A stretch of DNA of 22,355 bases from assembly GCA_949286775.1 (NCBI GenBank), contig CASEDW010000045.1:1-22355 (forward strand), given 5' to 3'. Numbering within the stretch: position 1 is the first letter of the stretch; the number at the start of each line of letters is the position of its first letter. The notes under the pieces were generated by a model. The model saw nothing but the letters and a program-made list of their open reading frames with translations. It was not told the DNA's origin and ran no database searches. The DNA comes from an uncultured Eubacteriales bacterium. GTDB lineage: Bacteria; Bacillota; Clostridia; Lachnospirales; Lachnospiraceae. A program made the position numbers and the translations under genes. Positions 13,549 to 21,960 of the stretch are shown piece after piece.

Positions 13549-15834
13549 ATGATCAAATTATTCAACGGCGGAGCTTATCTTGTAAACGGTGAAACAATCA
13601 TCGAAGATAATGCGTCCGCATCAGCAATCTTAAAACAGGCTACAGGACACGATGCAGACAAACAGGAAGCGAAAAAAGGCACGATGGCTTATGACATTTT
13701 AAAAGCTCATAATACATCGTCAGACATGGATCAGCTTCAGATCAGATTTGACAAGCTTACATCGCACGATATCACATTTGTCGGCATTATCCAGACGGCA
13801 AGGGCTTCAGGACTTGAAAAATTCCCGATGCCTTATGTCCTTACAAACTGCCACAACTCGCTCTGCGCTGTAGGTGGTACAATTAACGAAGACGACCACA
13901 TGTTTGGCCTTACATGCGCTAAGAGATACGGCGGAGTATATGTGCCGCCTCATCAGGCCGTAATTCATCAGTATGCAAGAGAGATGCTTGCGGGAGCCGG
14001 AAAAATGATCCTCGGATCTGATTCTCATACACGTTACGGCGCTCTCGGTACTATGGCTGTAGGCGAAGGCGGCCCAGAGCTTGTAAAACAGCTTCTCAAC
14101 AAGACATACGACATCGCTATGCCGGGAGTAGTCGGCATTTATATGACAGGAGCGCCGAAAAAAGGCGTAGGCCCTCAGGACGTTGCGCTTGCCCTTATCA
14201 AAGCAGTATTTGACAACGGCTACGTAAAGAACAAAGTTATGGAATTCGTAGGACCGGGAATCGCGAATCTTTCAGCTGATTTCCGTATCGGCATAGATGT
14301 TATGACAACAGAGACAACATGTCTTTCATCTATCTGGAGAACAGACTCAAAGATCAAAGATTTCTATGATATCCACGGACGTGTTTCAGAGTATAAAGAG
14401 CTTAATCCTGCTCCTGTGGCATACTATGACGGAATGATCATCTGCGAGCTTGACAAGATCGAGCCTATGATCGCTATGCCGTTCCATCCGAGCAACGCGT
14501 ATACTATCGACGAGGTAAACGCGAACCTTATGGATATCCTTGAGGATGTTGAAAAGAGAGCGGCTGTTTCCCTTGACGGAAAAGTTCCTTATACATTGAA
14601 AAACAAAGTTCGCAACGGAAAACTCTATGTTGATCAGGGTATCATTGCGGGATGCGCCGGCGGCGGATTTGAAAATATCTGCGCTGCGGCCGACATTTTA
14701 CGAGGAAAGAGCATCGGTTCAGACGCGTTTACTCTTTCTGTATATCCTGCAAGTACTCCTATATATATGGAAATCGCGAGAAACGGCGTTATGGCCGATC
14801 TCATGGAGACAGGCGCTATCGTTAAGACGGCGTTCTGCGGACCTTGCTTCGGAGCGGGAGATACGCCTGCTAACGACGCGTTCTCAATTCGTCATTCAAC
14901 AAGAAACTTCCCAAACAGAGAAGGTTCAAAGATCCAGAACGGACAGATCGCGTCAGTTGCCCTCATGGACGCCCGTTCTATCGCGGCTACGGCAGCTAAC
15001 AAGGGATATCTTACTCCGGCGACTCAGTTTGACGGCGAGTTTACAAATCCTGTATATCATTTTGACAGCAAGATTTATGAAAACCGCGTATTTGACAGCA
15101 AGGGCGTAGCTGATCCTACAGTTGAGATTCAGTTCGGACCGAACATCAAGGACTGGCCGAAGATGCCTGCTCTTCCTGAAAATCTTATTATCAAAGTCGT
15201 TTCAGAGATTCACGATCCTGTAACTACTACTGATGAGCTTATTCCTTCCGGCGAAACTTCTTCTTACAGATCAAATCCGCTCGGCCTTGCGGAGTTTGCT
15301 CTTTCAAGAAAAGATCCTGCTTATGTAGGAAGAGCAAAAGAAGTTCAGAAAGCGCAGAAAGCTATCGAAAACGGCGAGTGCATGGCAGAGGCGCTTCCTG
15401 AGATCAAACCTGTAATGGAAGCGATTAAAGCAAAATATCCTGATGTTGACAAGACAAATGTGGGTGTAGGTTCAACTATATTCGCATGCAAACCGGGAGA
15501 CGGTTCAGCGCGCGAGCAGGCTGCGTCATGTCAGAAAGTTCTCGGTGGATGGGCTAATATCGCATTTGGTTACGCTACAAAGAGATACCGTTCAAACCTC
15601 ATCAACTGGGGAATGCTTCCATTTGTTATCGAAGAGGGAGATCTTCCGTTTGAAAATGGCGATTATCTCTTCATTCCAAAGATCAAAGAAGCGATTGAAA
15701 ATAAAGACGATGTGATCACGGCTTATGTGGTTACGAAAGATATGAAGAAGATCGAGATGAAACTCGGCGATCTTACAGATGATGAAAGAGAGATCATCCT
15801 TAAGGGATGCCTTATTAACTATTATCAGGGTTGA
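13549..15834 (+). CDS. Aconitase-family hydratase (YbhJ-like)
   Basis: A 761-residue single-chain aconitase-superfamily enzyme with a [4Fe-4S]-bound active site. Visible marks: SDSHT with H160, the first cluster cysteine C369 in GCAGGGFEN (where aconitase has SCTN), C430 and C433 in CGPCFGAG, and the swivel-domain stretch KPGDGSAREQAAS with R655 near the end (aconitase GEGSSREHAA). All three cluster ligands are present, so it should be active. Length and domain order match the E. coli YbhJ type rather than AcnA (about 890) or AcnB (about 865). The family dehydrates and rehydrates hydroxy-acids such as citrate/isocitrate or homologues; the true substrate of YbhJ-like enzymes is not known to me. 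No citrate synthase or isocitrate dehydrogenase gene lies nearby. It follows the 87-residue gene by 21 bases. ATC- and CTT-rich codons suggest high expression. Confidence 0.92.
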   Translation: MIKLFNGGAYLVNGETIIEDNASASAILKQATGHDADKQEAKKGTMAYDILKAHNTSSDMDQLQIRFDKLTSHDITFVGIIQTARASGLEKFPMPYVLTNCHNSLCAVGGTINEDDHMFGLTCAKRYGGVYVPPHQAVIHQYAREMLAGAGKMILGSDSHTRYGALGTMAVGEGGPELVKQLLNKTYDIAMPGVVGIYMTGAPKKGVGPQDVALALIKAVFDNGYVKNKVMEFVGPGIANLSADFRIGIDVMTTETTCLSSIWRTDSKIKDFYDIHGRVSEYKELNPAPVAYYDGMIICELDKIEPMIAMPFHPSNAYTIDEVNANLMDILEDVEKRAAVSLDGKVPYTLKNKVRNGKLYVDQGIIAGCAGGGFENICAAADILRGKSIGSDAFTLSVYPASTPIYMEIARNGVMADLMETGAIVKTAFCGPCFGAGDTPANDAFSIRHSTRNFPNREGSKIQNGQIASVALMDARSIAATAANKGYLTPATQFDGEFTNPVYHFDSKIYENRVFDSKGVADPTVEIQFGPNIKDWPKMPALPENLIIKVVSEIHDPVTTTDELIPSGETSSYRSNPLGLAEFALSRKDPAYVGRAKEVQKAQKAIENGECMAEALPEIKPVMEAIKAKYPDVDKTNVGVGSTIFACKPGDGSAREQAASCQKVLGGWANIAFGYATKRYRSNLINWGMLPFVIEEGDLPFENGDYLFIPKIKEAIENKDDVITAYVVTKDMKKIEMKLGDLTDDEREIILKGCLINYYQG

Positions 15835-15848
15835 GAAAATAAAGCATT

Positions 15849-15893
15849 AAAAAATCGGCGGTGACGCACAACGCGTTATCCGCCGGTTTTTTT
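15849..15893. terminator. Long bidirectional terminator between hydratase and rlmH
   Basis: AAAAAATCGGCGG (15849-15861) pairs with CCGCCGGTTTTTT (15880-15892). An inner TGACGC (15862-15867) pairs with GCGTTA (15873-15878) around ACAAC, leaving one bulged T. T-runs exist in both directions, and it reaches into the rlmH stop codon. Confidence 0.92.
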
Positions 15894-16371
15894 ACTTATG
15901 GTACGGCTCATTATTTATTATGCGGTAGCTCCTGTATATCTGCTCGAGCAGGATTACGCGCATCAGCTGGTGCGGAAATGTCATTTTAGAAAAGCTGAGT
16001 TTAAAGTCGGCACGTTTTAATATTTCATCGGAAAGCCCCAGGGAGCCGCCGATTAAGAACTGGATATGGCTTTCGCCGTTAATTCCAAGGCTGTTTATTT
16101 TATCCGCCAGTTCTTCCGATGAAAGCTGTTTACCGTCTACCGCAAGAGCGATCACATAGGCGTCGTCTTTGATATAGGAAGACAGCCTCGCGCCTTCTTT
16201 TTCCTTTATCTGTTTTATCTGAATATCGCTTGTTTTATCGGGCGTTTTTTCGTCCTGAACCTGTATGATATCCAGCTTGCAATATCTTGAAAGCCGCTTT
16301 GAATACTCTAAGATAGCGTCCGAAAGATATTTTTCTTTTATTTTTCCTACCGTTAATATTGAAATCTTCAT
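15892..16371 (-). CDS. rlmH: RlmH, 23S rRNA pseudouridine-1915 N3-methyltransferase
   Basis: A 159-residue SPOUT methyltransferase that uses SAM to methylate pseudouridine 1915 in helix 69 of 23S rRNA on the 70S ribosome. The sequence has the canonical start MKISILTVGKIKEKYL, the SAM-binding LIGGSLGLSDEI in the trefoil knot, and the C-terminal LSFSKMTFPHQLMRVILLEQ followed by YRSYRIINNEPYHK. The length is exactly typical. The ribosome binding site is modest (GCAGGT before ATG 16371). It is a lone - strand gene converging on the hydratase. Confidence 0.97.
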   Translation of the reverse strand: MKISILTVGKIKEKYLSDAILEYSKRLSRYCKLDIIQVQDEKTPDKTSDIQIKQIKEKEGARLSSYIKDDAYVIALAVDGKQLSSEELADKINSLGINGESHIQFLIGGSLGLSDEILKRADFKLSFSKMTFPHQLMRVILLEQIYRSYRIINNEPYHK

Positions 16372-16478
16372 AAATACCTGCCAAATGAAATATTCACATC
16401 ATTATATCCGCAAATTTCGTAAAAATAAAGCGCGGATTAAAAAACATCGTAAAATCCATTATTAAACAATGAAATTAC

Positions 16479-16507
16479 TGGAAAAAGGCGGATTGTTGAT
16501 ATATAAT
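16479..16507 (+). promoter_or_regulatory. Promoter of the 138-aa gene
   Basis: TATAAT (16502-16507) is a perfect -10 box; TGGAAA (16479-16484) lies 17 bases upstream as a weaker -35. The leader to ATG 16537 is about 23 bases and contains GGAGG. Confidence 0.6.
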
Positions 16508-16536
16508 ACATTCAAATACTTATTTGGAGGCACGAT

Positions 16537-16953
16537 ATGTCCGGCATTGCAGAATTAATTCGTACAGAAACAGACGGAACTTTAAGTTTCGGAAACCATA
16601 CGCTTACAGAAAAAACAAAGCTTTCGGATTTTAAACACGACGGCGATATCTATAAAGTAAAAACTTTTAACGAGATCACCAGGCTCGAGAAAAATGACAA
16701 GCTCATTTATGAGTCTGTTCCGGGAACGACTGTTTATAACTTTGATTATTCGGGTGAGAGCGTCAGGTTTATGCTTGAGGGATCAGGCGACACGCAGCTG
16801 ACTTTGGGGCTTAAGGAAGAGACGATCTACAGGATAACGGTGGACGATGAAAACATCGGAAGCATGAAGACTACGATGAGCGGAAAGCTTTCTATAAGTC
16901 TTGAAATTGACGGAAGTGTTCCTGTTAAAGTGGAAGTAAAAGAAATCGGTTAA
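16537..16953 (+). CDS. Conserved clostridial protein (138 aa), type often labelled endosialidase
   Basis: A 138-residue protein that appears mostly beta-strand, without signal peptide or membrane segment. The N-terminal half has ELIRTETDGTLSFGNHTL, LSDFKHDGDIYKVKTFNEIT and YESVPGTTVYNF. The C-terminal half has alternating strands (RFMLEGSGDTQLTLGLKEET, YRITVDDENIGSM, SGKLSISLEID). I recall close relatives in Clostridia carrying the database name endosialidase; nothing in this short sequence resembles a glycosidase catalytic domain, so that name is probably a propagated error. The gene has its own promoter (16479-16507), a GGAGG ribosome binding site and its own terminator (16966-16990), so it is a single-gene unit between rlmH and radA. 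Function unknown. Confidence 0.8.
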   Translation: MSGIAELIRTETDGTLSFGNHTLTEKTKLSDFKHDGDIYKVKTFNEITRLEKNDKLIYESVPGTTVYNFDYSGESVRFMLEGSGDTQLTLGLKEETIYRITVDDENIGSMKTTMSGKLSISLEIDGSVPVKVEVKEIG

Positions 16954-16965
16954 ATTTTAAATTCG

Positions 16966-16990
16966 GGGCTGCTTTAAAGCGGCCCTTTTT
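16966..16990 (+). terminator. Intrinsic terminator after the 138-aa gene
   Basis: GGGCTGC (16966-16972) pairs with GCGGCCC (16979-16985), one G-T pair, loop TTTAAA, then TTTTT and ATT. It lies 48 bases before radA and would isolate the two genes. Confidence 0.88.
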
Positions 16991-17037
16991 ATTCGATAAA
17001 GGAAGAAACGCAAAAAGTGCGTCAGAAAAGAGGAAAA

Positions 17038-18408
17038 ATGGCTAAAGATAAAAAAAGCGTGTTTTTCTGCCAGGAGTGCGGATATGAATCGGCTAAGTGG
17101 ATGGGGCAGTGCCCCGCCTGCAAAAGCTGGAACACGATGGTGGAAGAACAGATATCAATAAAGAAAACAGCCACGGTTGGGACGGCAAAAAACAGGACTA
17201 AAACAGAGCCTGTCGCTTTGTCTAAGATCAAATTGGGCGAAGATGAAAGGATATCTACAGGCATCGGCGAACTTGACCGCGTACTGGGAGGAGGAATAGT
17301 TCAGGGAGGACTTATGCTCGTAGGCGGCGATCCCGGTATAGGAAAGTCTACGCTGCTGCTGCAGCTCTGCCAGAAATTATCCGCGCGGGATATGAAAGTT
17401 CTCTATGTGTCGGGCGAGGAGTCGCTGCGTCAGATAAAGATGAGGGCGGAAAGAATAGGTGAGTTTACAGACAGTTTAAAACTTCTGTGTGAAACCGATA
17501 TAGGCCACATAATCGACTGCATAGAAAAAGAAGAGCCGAAGCTTGTGATCATAGATTCGATCCAGACTATGTATACCGAAGAGGCAAATTCTTCACCGGG
17601 TTCTGTTTCACAGGTAAGAGAGATCACCGGTACGCTCCTTAAACTGGCGAAATCTACGGGAATACCGATTTTTATTATTGGTCATGTAACGAAAGAGGGC
17701 AATGTAGCGGGACCGAGAGTTCTTGAGCATATGGTGGACACGGTGCTCTATTTTGAGGGCGACAGGCACGCTTCCTACAGAATATTAAGAGCCGTAAAAA
17801 ACCGTTTCGGATCTACAAACGAGATAGGCGTTTTTGAGATGCAGTCGTCGGGACTAACAGAAGTAAGTAATCCGTCTGAATATATGCTCGACGGAAGACC
17901 AGACAACGCTTCAGGTTCTGTCGTCGCATGTTCGATGGAGGGATCACGTCCTATTATGATAGAAATTCAGGCCCTCGTATGCAGGACGAACTTTGGTTTT
18001 CCCCGCAGAACGGCGAACGGAACAGATTATACAAGGGTAAATCTCTTGATGGCTGTCCTCGAAAAAAGAGGACGAATGAATCTGTCAAATTCAGATGCTT
18101 ATATAAATATTACCGGCGGTATCAGAATGACAGAGCCGGCGGTGGATCTTGGAATAGTAACTGCTATCATATCGAGTTTTAAAGACAGGCCTGTGGATAA
18201 CAGGACAGTCGTGTTCGGCGAGGTAGGACTCAGCGGAGAAATACGCTCCGTAAGTATGGCGTCTCAAAGGGTTAAAGAAGCGGCTAAACTTGGATTTAAA
18301 AGAGTCATTCTTCCTAAAAGCTGCATGAGATCAGTTAAAGGGGAAAAGTTCGAAGACGTCGAACTCATCTACGTATCCGATATAAAAGAAATGATAGATA
18401 TCATTTAA
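17038..18408 (+). CDS. radA: RadA/Sms DNA repair helicase-like ATPase
   Basis: A 457-residue protein that promotes branch migration and processing of recombination intermediates. In order: a zinc finger C11-x2-C14...C25-x2-C28, a RecA-like ATPase with Walker A GGDPGIGKST (K103), the RadA-specific KNRFG at 254-258, and a C-terminal Lon-protease-like domain (NITGGIRMTEPAVDLGI, VFGEVGLSGEIR). Length and order are normal. I chose ATG 17038 since the protein then begins MAKDKKSVFFCQECGYES as family members do, with AAAGAGGA just ahead; an in-frame GTG lies at 17017. Its promoter is not obvious; the upstream terminator separates it from the 138-residue gene. Confidence 0.97.
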   Translation: MAKDKKSVFFCQECGYESAKWMGQCPACKSWNTMVEEQISIKKTATVGTAKNRTKTEPVALSKIKLGEDERISTGIGELDRVLGGGIVQGGLMLVGGDPGIGKSTLLLQLCQKLSARDMKVLYVSGEESLRQIKMRAERIGEFTDSLKLLCETDIGHIIDCIEKEEPKLVIIDSIQTMYTEEANSSPGSVSQVREITGTLLKLAKSTGIPIFIIGHVTKEGNVAGPRVLEHMVDTVLYFEGDRHASYRILRAVKNRFGSTNEIGVFEMQSSGLTEVSNPSEYMLDGRPDNASGSVVACSMEGSRPIMIEIQALVCRTNFGFPRRTANGTDYTRVNLLMAVLEKRGRMNLSNSDAYINITGGIRMTEPAVDLGIVTAIISSFKDRPVDNRTVVFGEVGLSGEIRSVSMASQRVKEAAKLGFKRVILPKSCMRSVKGEKFEDVELIYVSDIKEMIDII

Positions 18409-18444
18409 TTGAAGCTTAATATACATTAAATCGGAATTAGCCAT

Positions 18445-18472
18445 TTGAAAATGCTAAAAACTGTGCTATACT
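18445..18472 (+). promoter_or_regulatory. Extended -10 promoter of typA
   Basis: TTGAAA (18445-18450), a 16-base spacer, TATACT (18467-18472), with TGC directly before the -10 box as an extended -10 element. Transcription near 18479 gives a 50-base leader to typA. Confidence 0.72.
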
Positions 18473-18528
18473 TTTTGCGCGAAATTAACAAAGGTAATAA
18501 GTTTTGATAAACAAATGGGAGAGTTTAT

Positions 18529-20361
18529 ATGATTATTAAGAGAGAAGATGTTCGAAATGTCGCCATTATCGCGCATGTAGATCACGGTAAAACAACCCTT
18601 GTAGACGAACTGCTTAAACAAAGCGGTGTATTCAGAGAAAATCAGACGGTACAGGAAAGAGTCATGGACTCAAATGATATCGAAAGAGAGCGTGGTATCA
18701 CTATTCTTTCAAAAAATACAGCCGTTTATTATAAAGATACAAAAATCAACATAATCGATACTCCGGGACATGCCGATTTCGGCGGCGAAGTTGAGCGTGT
18801 TCTCAAGATGGTTAACGGAGTTATCCTTCTCGTAGACGCCTTTGAAGGCGCTATGCCTCAGACAAAATTTGTGTTGAAAAAAGCGCTGGAGCTTGACCTT
18901 AAAGTTATCGTATGTATTAACAAGATCGACAGACCGGAAGGCAGACCTGACGAGGTAGTCGACGAGGTTCTTGAACTTCTCATGGATCTTGACGCGACGG
19001 ACGAGCAGCTGGACTGCCCGTTCCTCTACGCTTCTGCCAAGATGGGATACGCCGTCGCTGATCTTTCGGATGAACCAAAAGATATGACGCCTCTTTTTGA
19101 AGCGATCTTAAATGATATACCTGCGCCCCAGGGCGATCCTGACGCTGGAACACAGGTGCTGATAAGCACTATCGATTACAATGAATATGTCGGACGTATA
19201 GGTGTAGGAAAAGTAGACAACGGAAGCATTGCGGTAAATCAGGAAGTAATGCTGATGAATCATCACGATCCGTCAAAAAAGAAGAAAGTCAAAGTCAGCA
19301 AGCTTTACGAGTTTGACGGATTAAATAAAGTGGAAGTAAAGGAAGCTAACATAGGCTCGATCGTTGCTATTTCAGGTATTGCGGATATACACATCGGCGA
19401 TACTCTCTGCGACGTTGAAAATCCTGAACCTATACCGTTCCAGAAGATTTCAGAGCCTACGATCTCGATGAATTTCCTTGTAAATGACTCGCCGCTGGCA
19501 GGCCGCGAAGGAAAATATGTGACGTCACGCCATTTAAGAGACCGCCTTTTCAGAGAATTAAATACAGACGTCAGCCTTCGTGTTGAGGAGACAGATTCAG
19601 CCGACTGCTTTAAAGTTTCAGGACGAGGAGAACTTCATCTGTCAGTGCTTATCGAGAATATGCGCCGTGAAGGTTATGAGTTCGCCGTAAGCAAGGCGGA
19701 AGTTATCATGAAGAAAAACGAAAGAGACCAGCTGCTTGAGCCTATGGAGATAGCTTATATCGACGTTCCGGAAGAATTTTCGGGATCGGTTATCCAGAAG
19801 CTTTCTGAGAGAAAAGGCGAGCTCAACGGTATGAGCCTTGGAAGCGACGGCTCAACAAGACTTGAGTTTACGATTCCTGCAAGAGGACTCATCGGTTTCA
19901 GAGGAAACTTTATGACGATGACAAAAGGAACAGGTATTATCAATACTACGTTTGACGGATATGCTCCGTACAAAGGCGAGATCGCGTACAGGAAACAGGG
20001 CTCGCTCATAGCGTTTGAAACAGGCGAAGCCGTAACATACGGACTTTTCGCCGCGCAGGCAAGAGGCACGCTGTTTATCAGCCCGGGCGAAAAAGTCTAC
20101 GGCGGAATGGTAATCGGACAGAACGGCAAGGCGGAAGATATCGAACTTAATGTCTGTAAGACAAAACATCTTACGAATACGCGTTCGTCATCAGCTGATG
20201 AGGCGCTCACTTTAGTGCCTCCAAGGATACTTTCGCTGGAACAGGCGCTGGAATTTATTGACAATGACGAATTGCTGGAGGTAACTCCTGAGAGTCTTCG
20301 TATCAGAAAGAAAGAACTCGATCCGAGACTTCGTAAGAGAGCTGCGCAGAAAGCCAAGTAA
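18529..20361 (+). CDS. typA: TypA/BipA ribosome-associated translational GTPase
   Basis: A 610-residue GTPase related to EF-G that binds the ribosome and affects 50S assembly and stress adaptation. The GTPase domain has G1 AHVDHGKTT at 15-23, switch I with RERGIT, G3 DTPGHADFGGEV and G4 NKID. Domain II follows (VGKVDNGSIAVNQEV), then the EF-G-like domains III and V (GRGELHLSVLIENMRREGYE), and the BipA-specific C-terminus (GLIGFRGNFMTMTKGTGIIN, ending RIRKKELDPRLRKRA). The length is typical. GGGAG precedes the start. The thioesterase gene begins 23 bases after the stop, so the two are probably one operon ending at 20828-20864. Confidence 0.98.
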   Translation: MIIKREDVRNVAIIAHVDHGKTTLVDELLKQSGVFRENQTVQERVMDSNDIERERGITILSKNTAVYYKDTKINIIDTPGHADFGGEVERVLKMVNGVILLVDAFEGAMPQTKFVLKKALELDLKVIVCINKIDRPEGRPDEVVDEVLELLMDLDATDEQLDCPFLYASAKMGYAVADLSDEPKDMTPLFEAILNDIPAPQGDPDAGTQVLISTIDYNEYVGRIGVGKVDNGSIAVNQEVMLMNHHDPSKKKKVKVSKLYEFDGLNKVEVKEANIGSIVAISGIADIHIGDTLCDVENPEPIPFQKISEPTISMNFLVNDSPLAGREGKYVTSRHLRDRLFRELNTDVSLRVEETDSADCFKVSGRGELHLSVLIENMRREGYEFAVSKAEVIMKKNERDQLLEPMEIAYIDVPEEFSGSVIQKLSERKGELNGMSLGSDGSTRLEFTIPARGLIGFRGNFMTMTKGTGIINTTFDGYAPYKGEIAYRKQGSLIAFETGEAVTYGLFAAQARGTLFISPGEKVYGGMVIGQNGKAEDIELNVCKTKHLTNTRSSSADEALTLVPPRILSLEQALEFIDNDELLEVTPESLRIRKKELDPRLRKRAAQKAK

Positions 20362-20384
20362 GATTTGCAAAGGGGACATGAATT

Positions 20385-20825
20385 ATGAGCTTAACACGCG
20401 AACAGATCGAACAGTTAAAAGAAAAGAGAAATGATACGAATTATTTTTCCAAATACAATGGAATTTTTATAAAAGAACTTGAAGACGGACACGCTCTTGT
20501 GGAAATGGTTGTTGATCAGAACAAGAAAAATCCGATAGGAACGGTTCACGGCGGCGCAGTATTTACCATGTGCGATAACGCGGGCGGCGCGGCGGCAACC
20601 TCTCTTGGATCAGCCGTTACGACGGTGGACGCCAATATCCACTATCTCAGGCCGACGTTAAACAAAACGCTGCTAAGAGCCGTAAGCACTGTCAGAAAGA
20701 ACGGCAAAAACATAGTCGTATGCGATGTGTCATTACAGGATCAGGACGGACTTGAACTTGCATACGGAACATTTACTTACATGAAGCTCGAGCATACATA
20801 TGCCGAGATGGGAATATCTAAATGA
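20385..20825 (+). CDS. PaaI-like hotdog-fold thioesterase
   Basis: A 146-residue hotdog-fold protein. PIGTVHGGAVFTMCDNAGG (H55, G56-G57, D62) is the PaaI/YdiI family motif that forms the acyl-CoA pocket, and VTTVDANIHYLRPTL matches the second conserved strand. Such enzymes cleave acyl- or aryl-CoA thioesters in the cytosol, often for CoA recycling; the acyl group here is unknown. AAAGGGG lies nine bases before ATG 20385. The ATG at 20378 is out of frame. It follows typA by 23 bases and a terminator lies directly after its stop, so it is the last gene of a typA unit. Confidence 0.92.
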   Translation: MSLTREQIEQLKEKRNDTNYFSKYNGIFIKELEDGHALVEMVVDQNKKNPIGTVHGGAVFTMCDNAGGAAATSLGSAVTTVDANIHYLRPTLNKTLLRAVSTVRKNGKNIVVCDVSLQDQDGLELAYGTFTYMKLEHTYAEMGISK

Positions 20826-20827
20826 AC

Positions 20828-20864
20828 AAAAGGGTGATTTCGTAAAAATGAAATCACCTTTTTT
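20828..20864 (+). terminator. Terminator of the typA-thioesterase unit
   Basis: AAAGGGTGATTTC (20829-20841) pairs with GAAATCACCTTTT (20850-20862), one G-T pair, loop GTAAAAAT, T-run TTTTTT. It leaves only about 20 bases to the LysR start codon. Confidence 0.9.
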
Positions 20865-20883
20865 GAAACAGAGGATTATCTAA

Positions 20884-21768
20884 ATGACTACAAATCAGAT
20901 GAAATACTTTGTGACATTGTGCAAAACAAAGAGTTTTACCAAAACCGCTGAGTTGTTATATATAACTCAGCCCGCGATAAGCAGGCAAATTTATGCGCTT
21001 GAGGAAGAAATAGGTACCAGGCTTATTATCAGAGACAGCGGGAAGAAATTTGAGATCACCGCGGCAGGAAAAGCATATTATGAACTGTTCGATAAATTTC
21101 TTGACGAAAAGGAATATATCGACTTTATTACACAAAATTATGAGATAGAAAATGTCAGAAAAATAAAGATAGCTGCGCTGACTGGATGGCATTTGCCGAA
21201 ACTTATGGCAAAGTGCAGAGAAGCTGTTCATGAGAGGATGGCTGAATATAATTTGGATCTTCATTTTGAGTTTTATGATCCCGCTGTAATGAATCGAAAA
21301 CTTCGAAAAGAAGAAATAGATATAGCCGTTGCTATAGAGCCTACACTTGAAAATAATCCTTTGTATTTTAAAAGTTTTCTATGTAACATTAAATCGGCGT
21401 TTTTTGTCGCCGCCGATAATCCGGCGGTGGAAAATGGAAAAATAAATAGGAACAAGTTAAACGGACCGTTTATTACCTATAATCAGATGGACGGTTCAAA
21501 AATAAATAAATTTAATTACAGCGAGATCATAAACAATAATAAAGTTGTTATCGAGGAATTTGAGACGATGGAGTCTATCGGACAGAGAGTATTAACTTCC
21601 GGCGGCGTTGCATTGTGCGACGAATGGTCAACGCCTTACTTTTCGGATTTATACGCAGCGGAAGTCTTTGATAACAGAATTGTTCCTATTGCGCTTGTTT
21701 ACAGAAGAGAAAACGGCGATCTGTTTGAGAAAATCGCGGAAATAATAAAAGACAACATAGAAAAATAA
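20884..21768 (+). CDS. LysR-type transcriptional regulator
   Basis: A 294-residue LTTR. Residues 1-60 are the winged helix-turn-helix: MTTNQMKYFVTLCKTKSFTK then AELLYITQPAISRQIYALEE and a short wing RLIIRDSGKKFEITAAG. A linker helix leads to a periplasmic-binding-like effector domain from about residue 92 (KIKIAALTGWHLPKLMA). LTTRs usually work as tetramers on T-N11-A sites and respond to a small ligand. AGAGGA precedes ATG 20884 by about nine bases. The gene starts just after a terminator and has no visible promoter of its own, so low read-through or a promoter inside the thioesterase gene must supply it. The gene downstream, separated by a terminator, encodes an ABC binding lipoprotein, its most likely target. 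Confidence 0.92.
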   Translation: MTTNQMKYFVTLCKTKSFTKTAELLYITQPAISRQIYALEEEIGTRLIIRDSGKKFEITAAGKAYYELFDKFLDEKEYIDFITQNYEIENVRKIKIAALTGWHLPKLMAKCREAVHERMAEYNLDLHFEFYDPAVMNRKLRKEEIDIAVAIEPTLENNPLYFKSFLCNIKSAFFVAADNPAVENGKINRNKLNGPFITYNQMDGSKINKFNYSEIINNNKVVIEEFETMESIGQRVLTSGGVALCDEWSTPYFSDLYAAEVFDNRIVPIALVYRRENGDLFEKIAEIIKDNIEK

Positions 21769-21778
21769 AAGGAAAATT

Positions 21779-21822
21779 AACGCGTATCCTATTACTTTTG
21801 GTAATGAGATACGCGTTTTTTA
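21779..21822 (+). terminator. Terminator after the LysR gene
   Basis: AACGCGTATC (21779-21788) pairs with GATACGCGTT (21808-21817). An inner ATTAC (21791-21795) pairs with GTAAT (21801-21805). A T-run of six follows. It isolates the regulator from the lipoprotein gene. Confidence 0.9.
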
Positions 21823-21826
21823 AGAA

Positions 21827-21856
21827 TTGGACGCGGCGCAATTTTTGAATGATAAT
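21827..21856 (+). promoter_or_regulatory. Candidate promoter of the binding-lipoprotein gene
   Basis: TTGGAC (21827-21832), an 18-base spacer, GATAAT (21851-21856). It lies directly after the LysR terminator and would give a leader of about 100 bases before ATG 21961. Confidence 0.42.
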
Positions 21857-21929
21857 ATAGTTAACTAAAGAATCGTACGATTAAGAACATGAGAAAGTTC
21901 GAAGGTAAACTATTAAATCTACAATTATT

Positions 21930-21946
21930 GACGCATCGGGTGCGTC
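21930..21946 (+). promoter_or_regulatory. Leader hairpin just before the lipoprotein ribosome binding site
   Basis: GACGCA (21930-21935) pairs perfectly with TGCGTC (21941-21946) around TCGGG, six bases ahead of the AGAGGA ribosome binding site (21951-21956). It could protect the mRNA end or affect ribosome access; no T-run follows. Confidence 0.5.
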
Positions 21947-21960
21947 GGAAAGAGGAAAGA

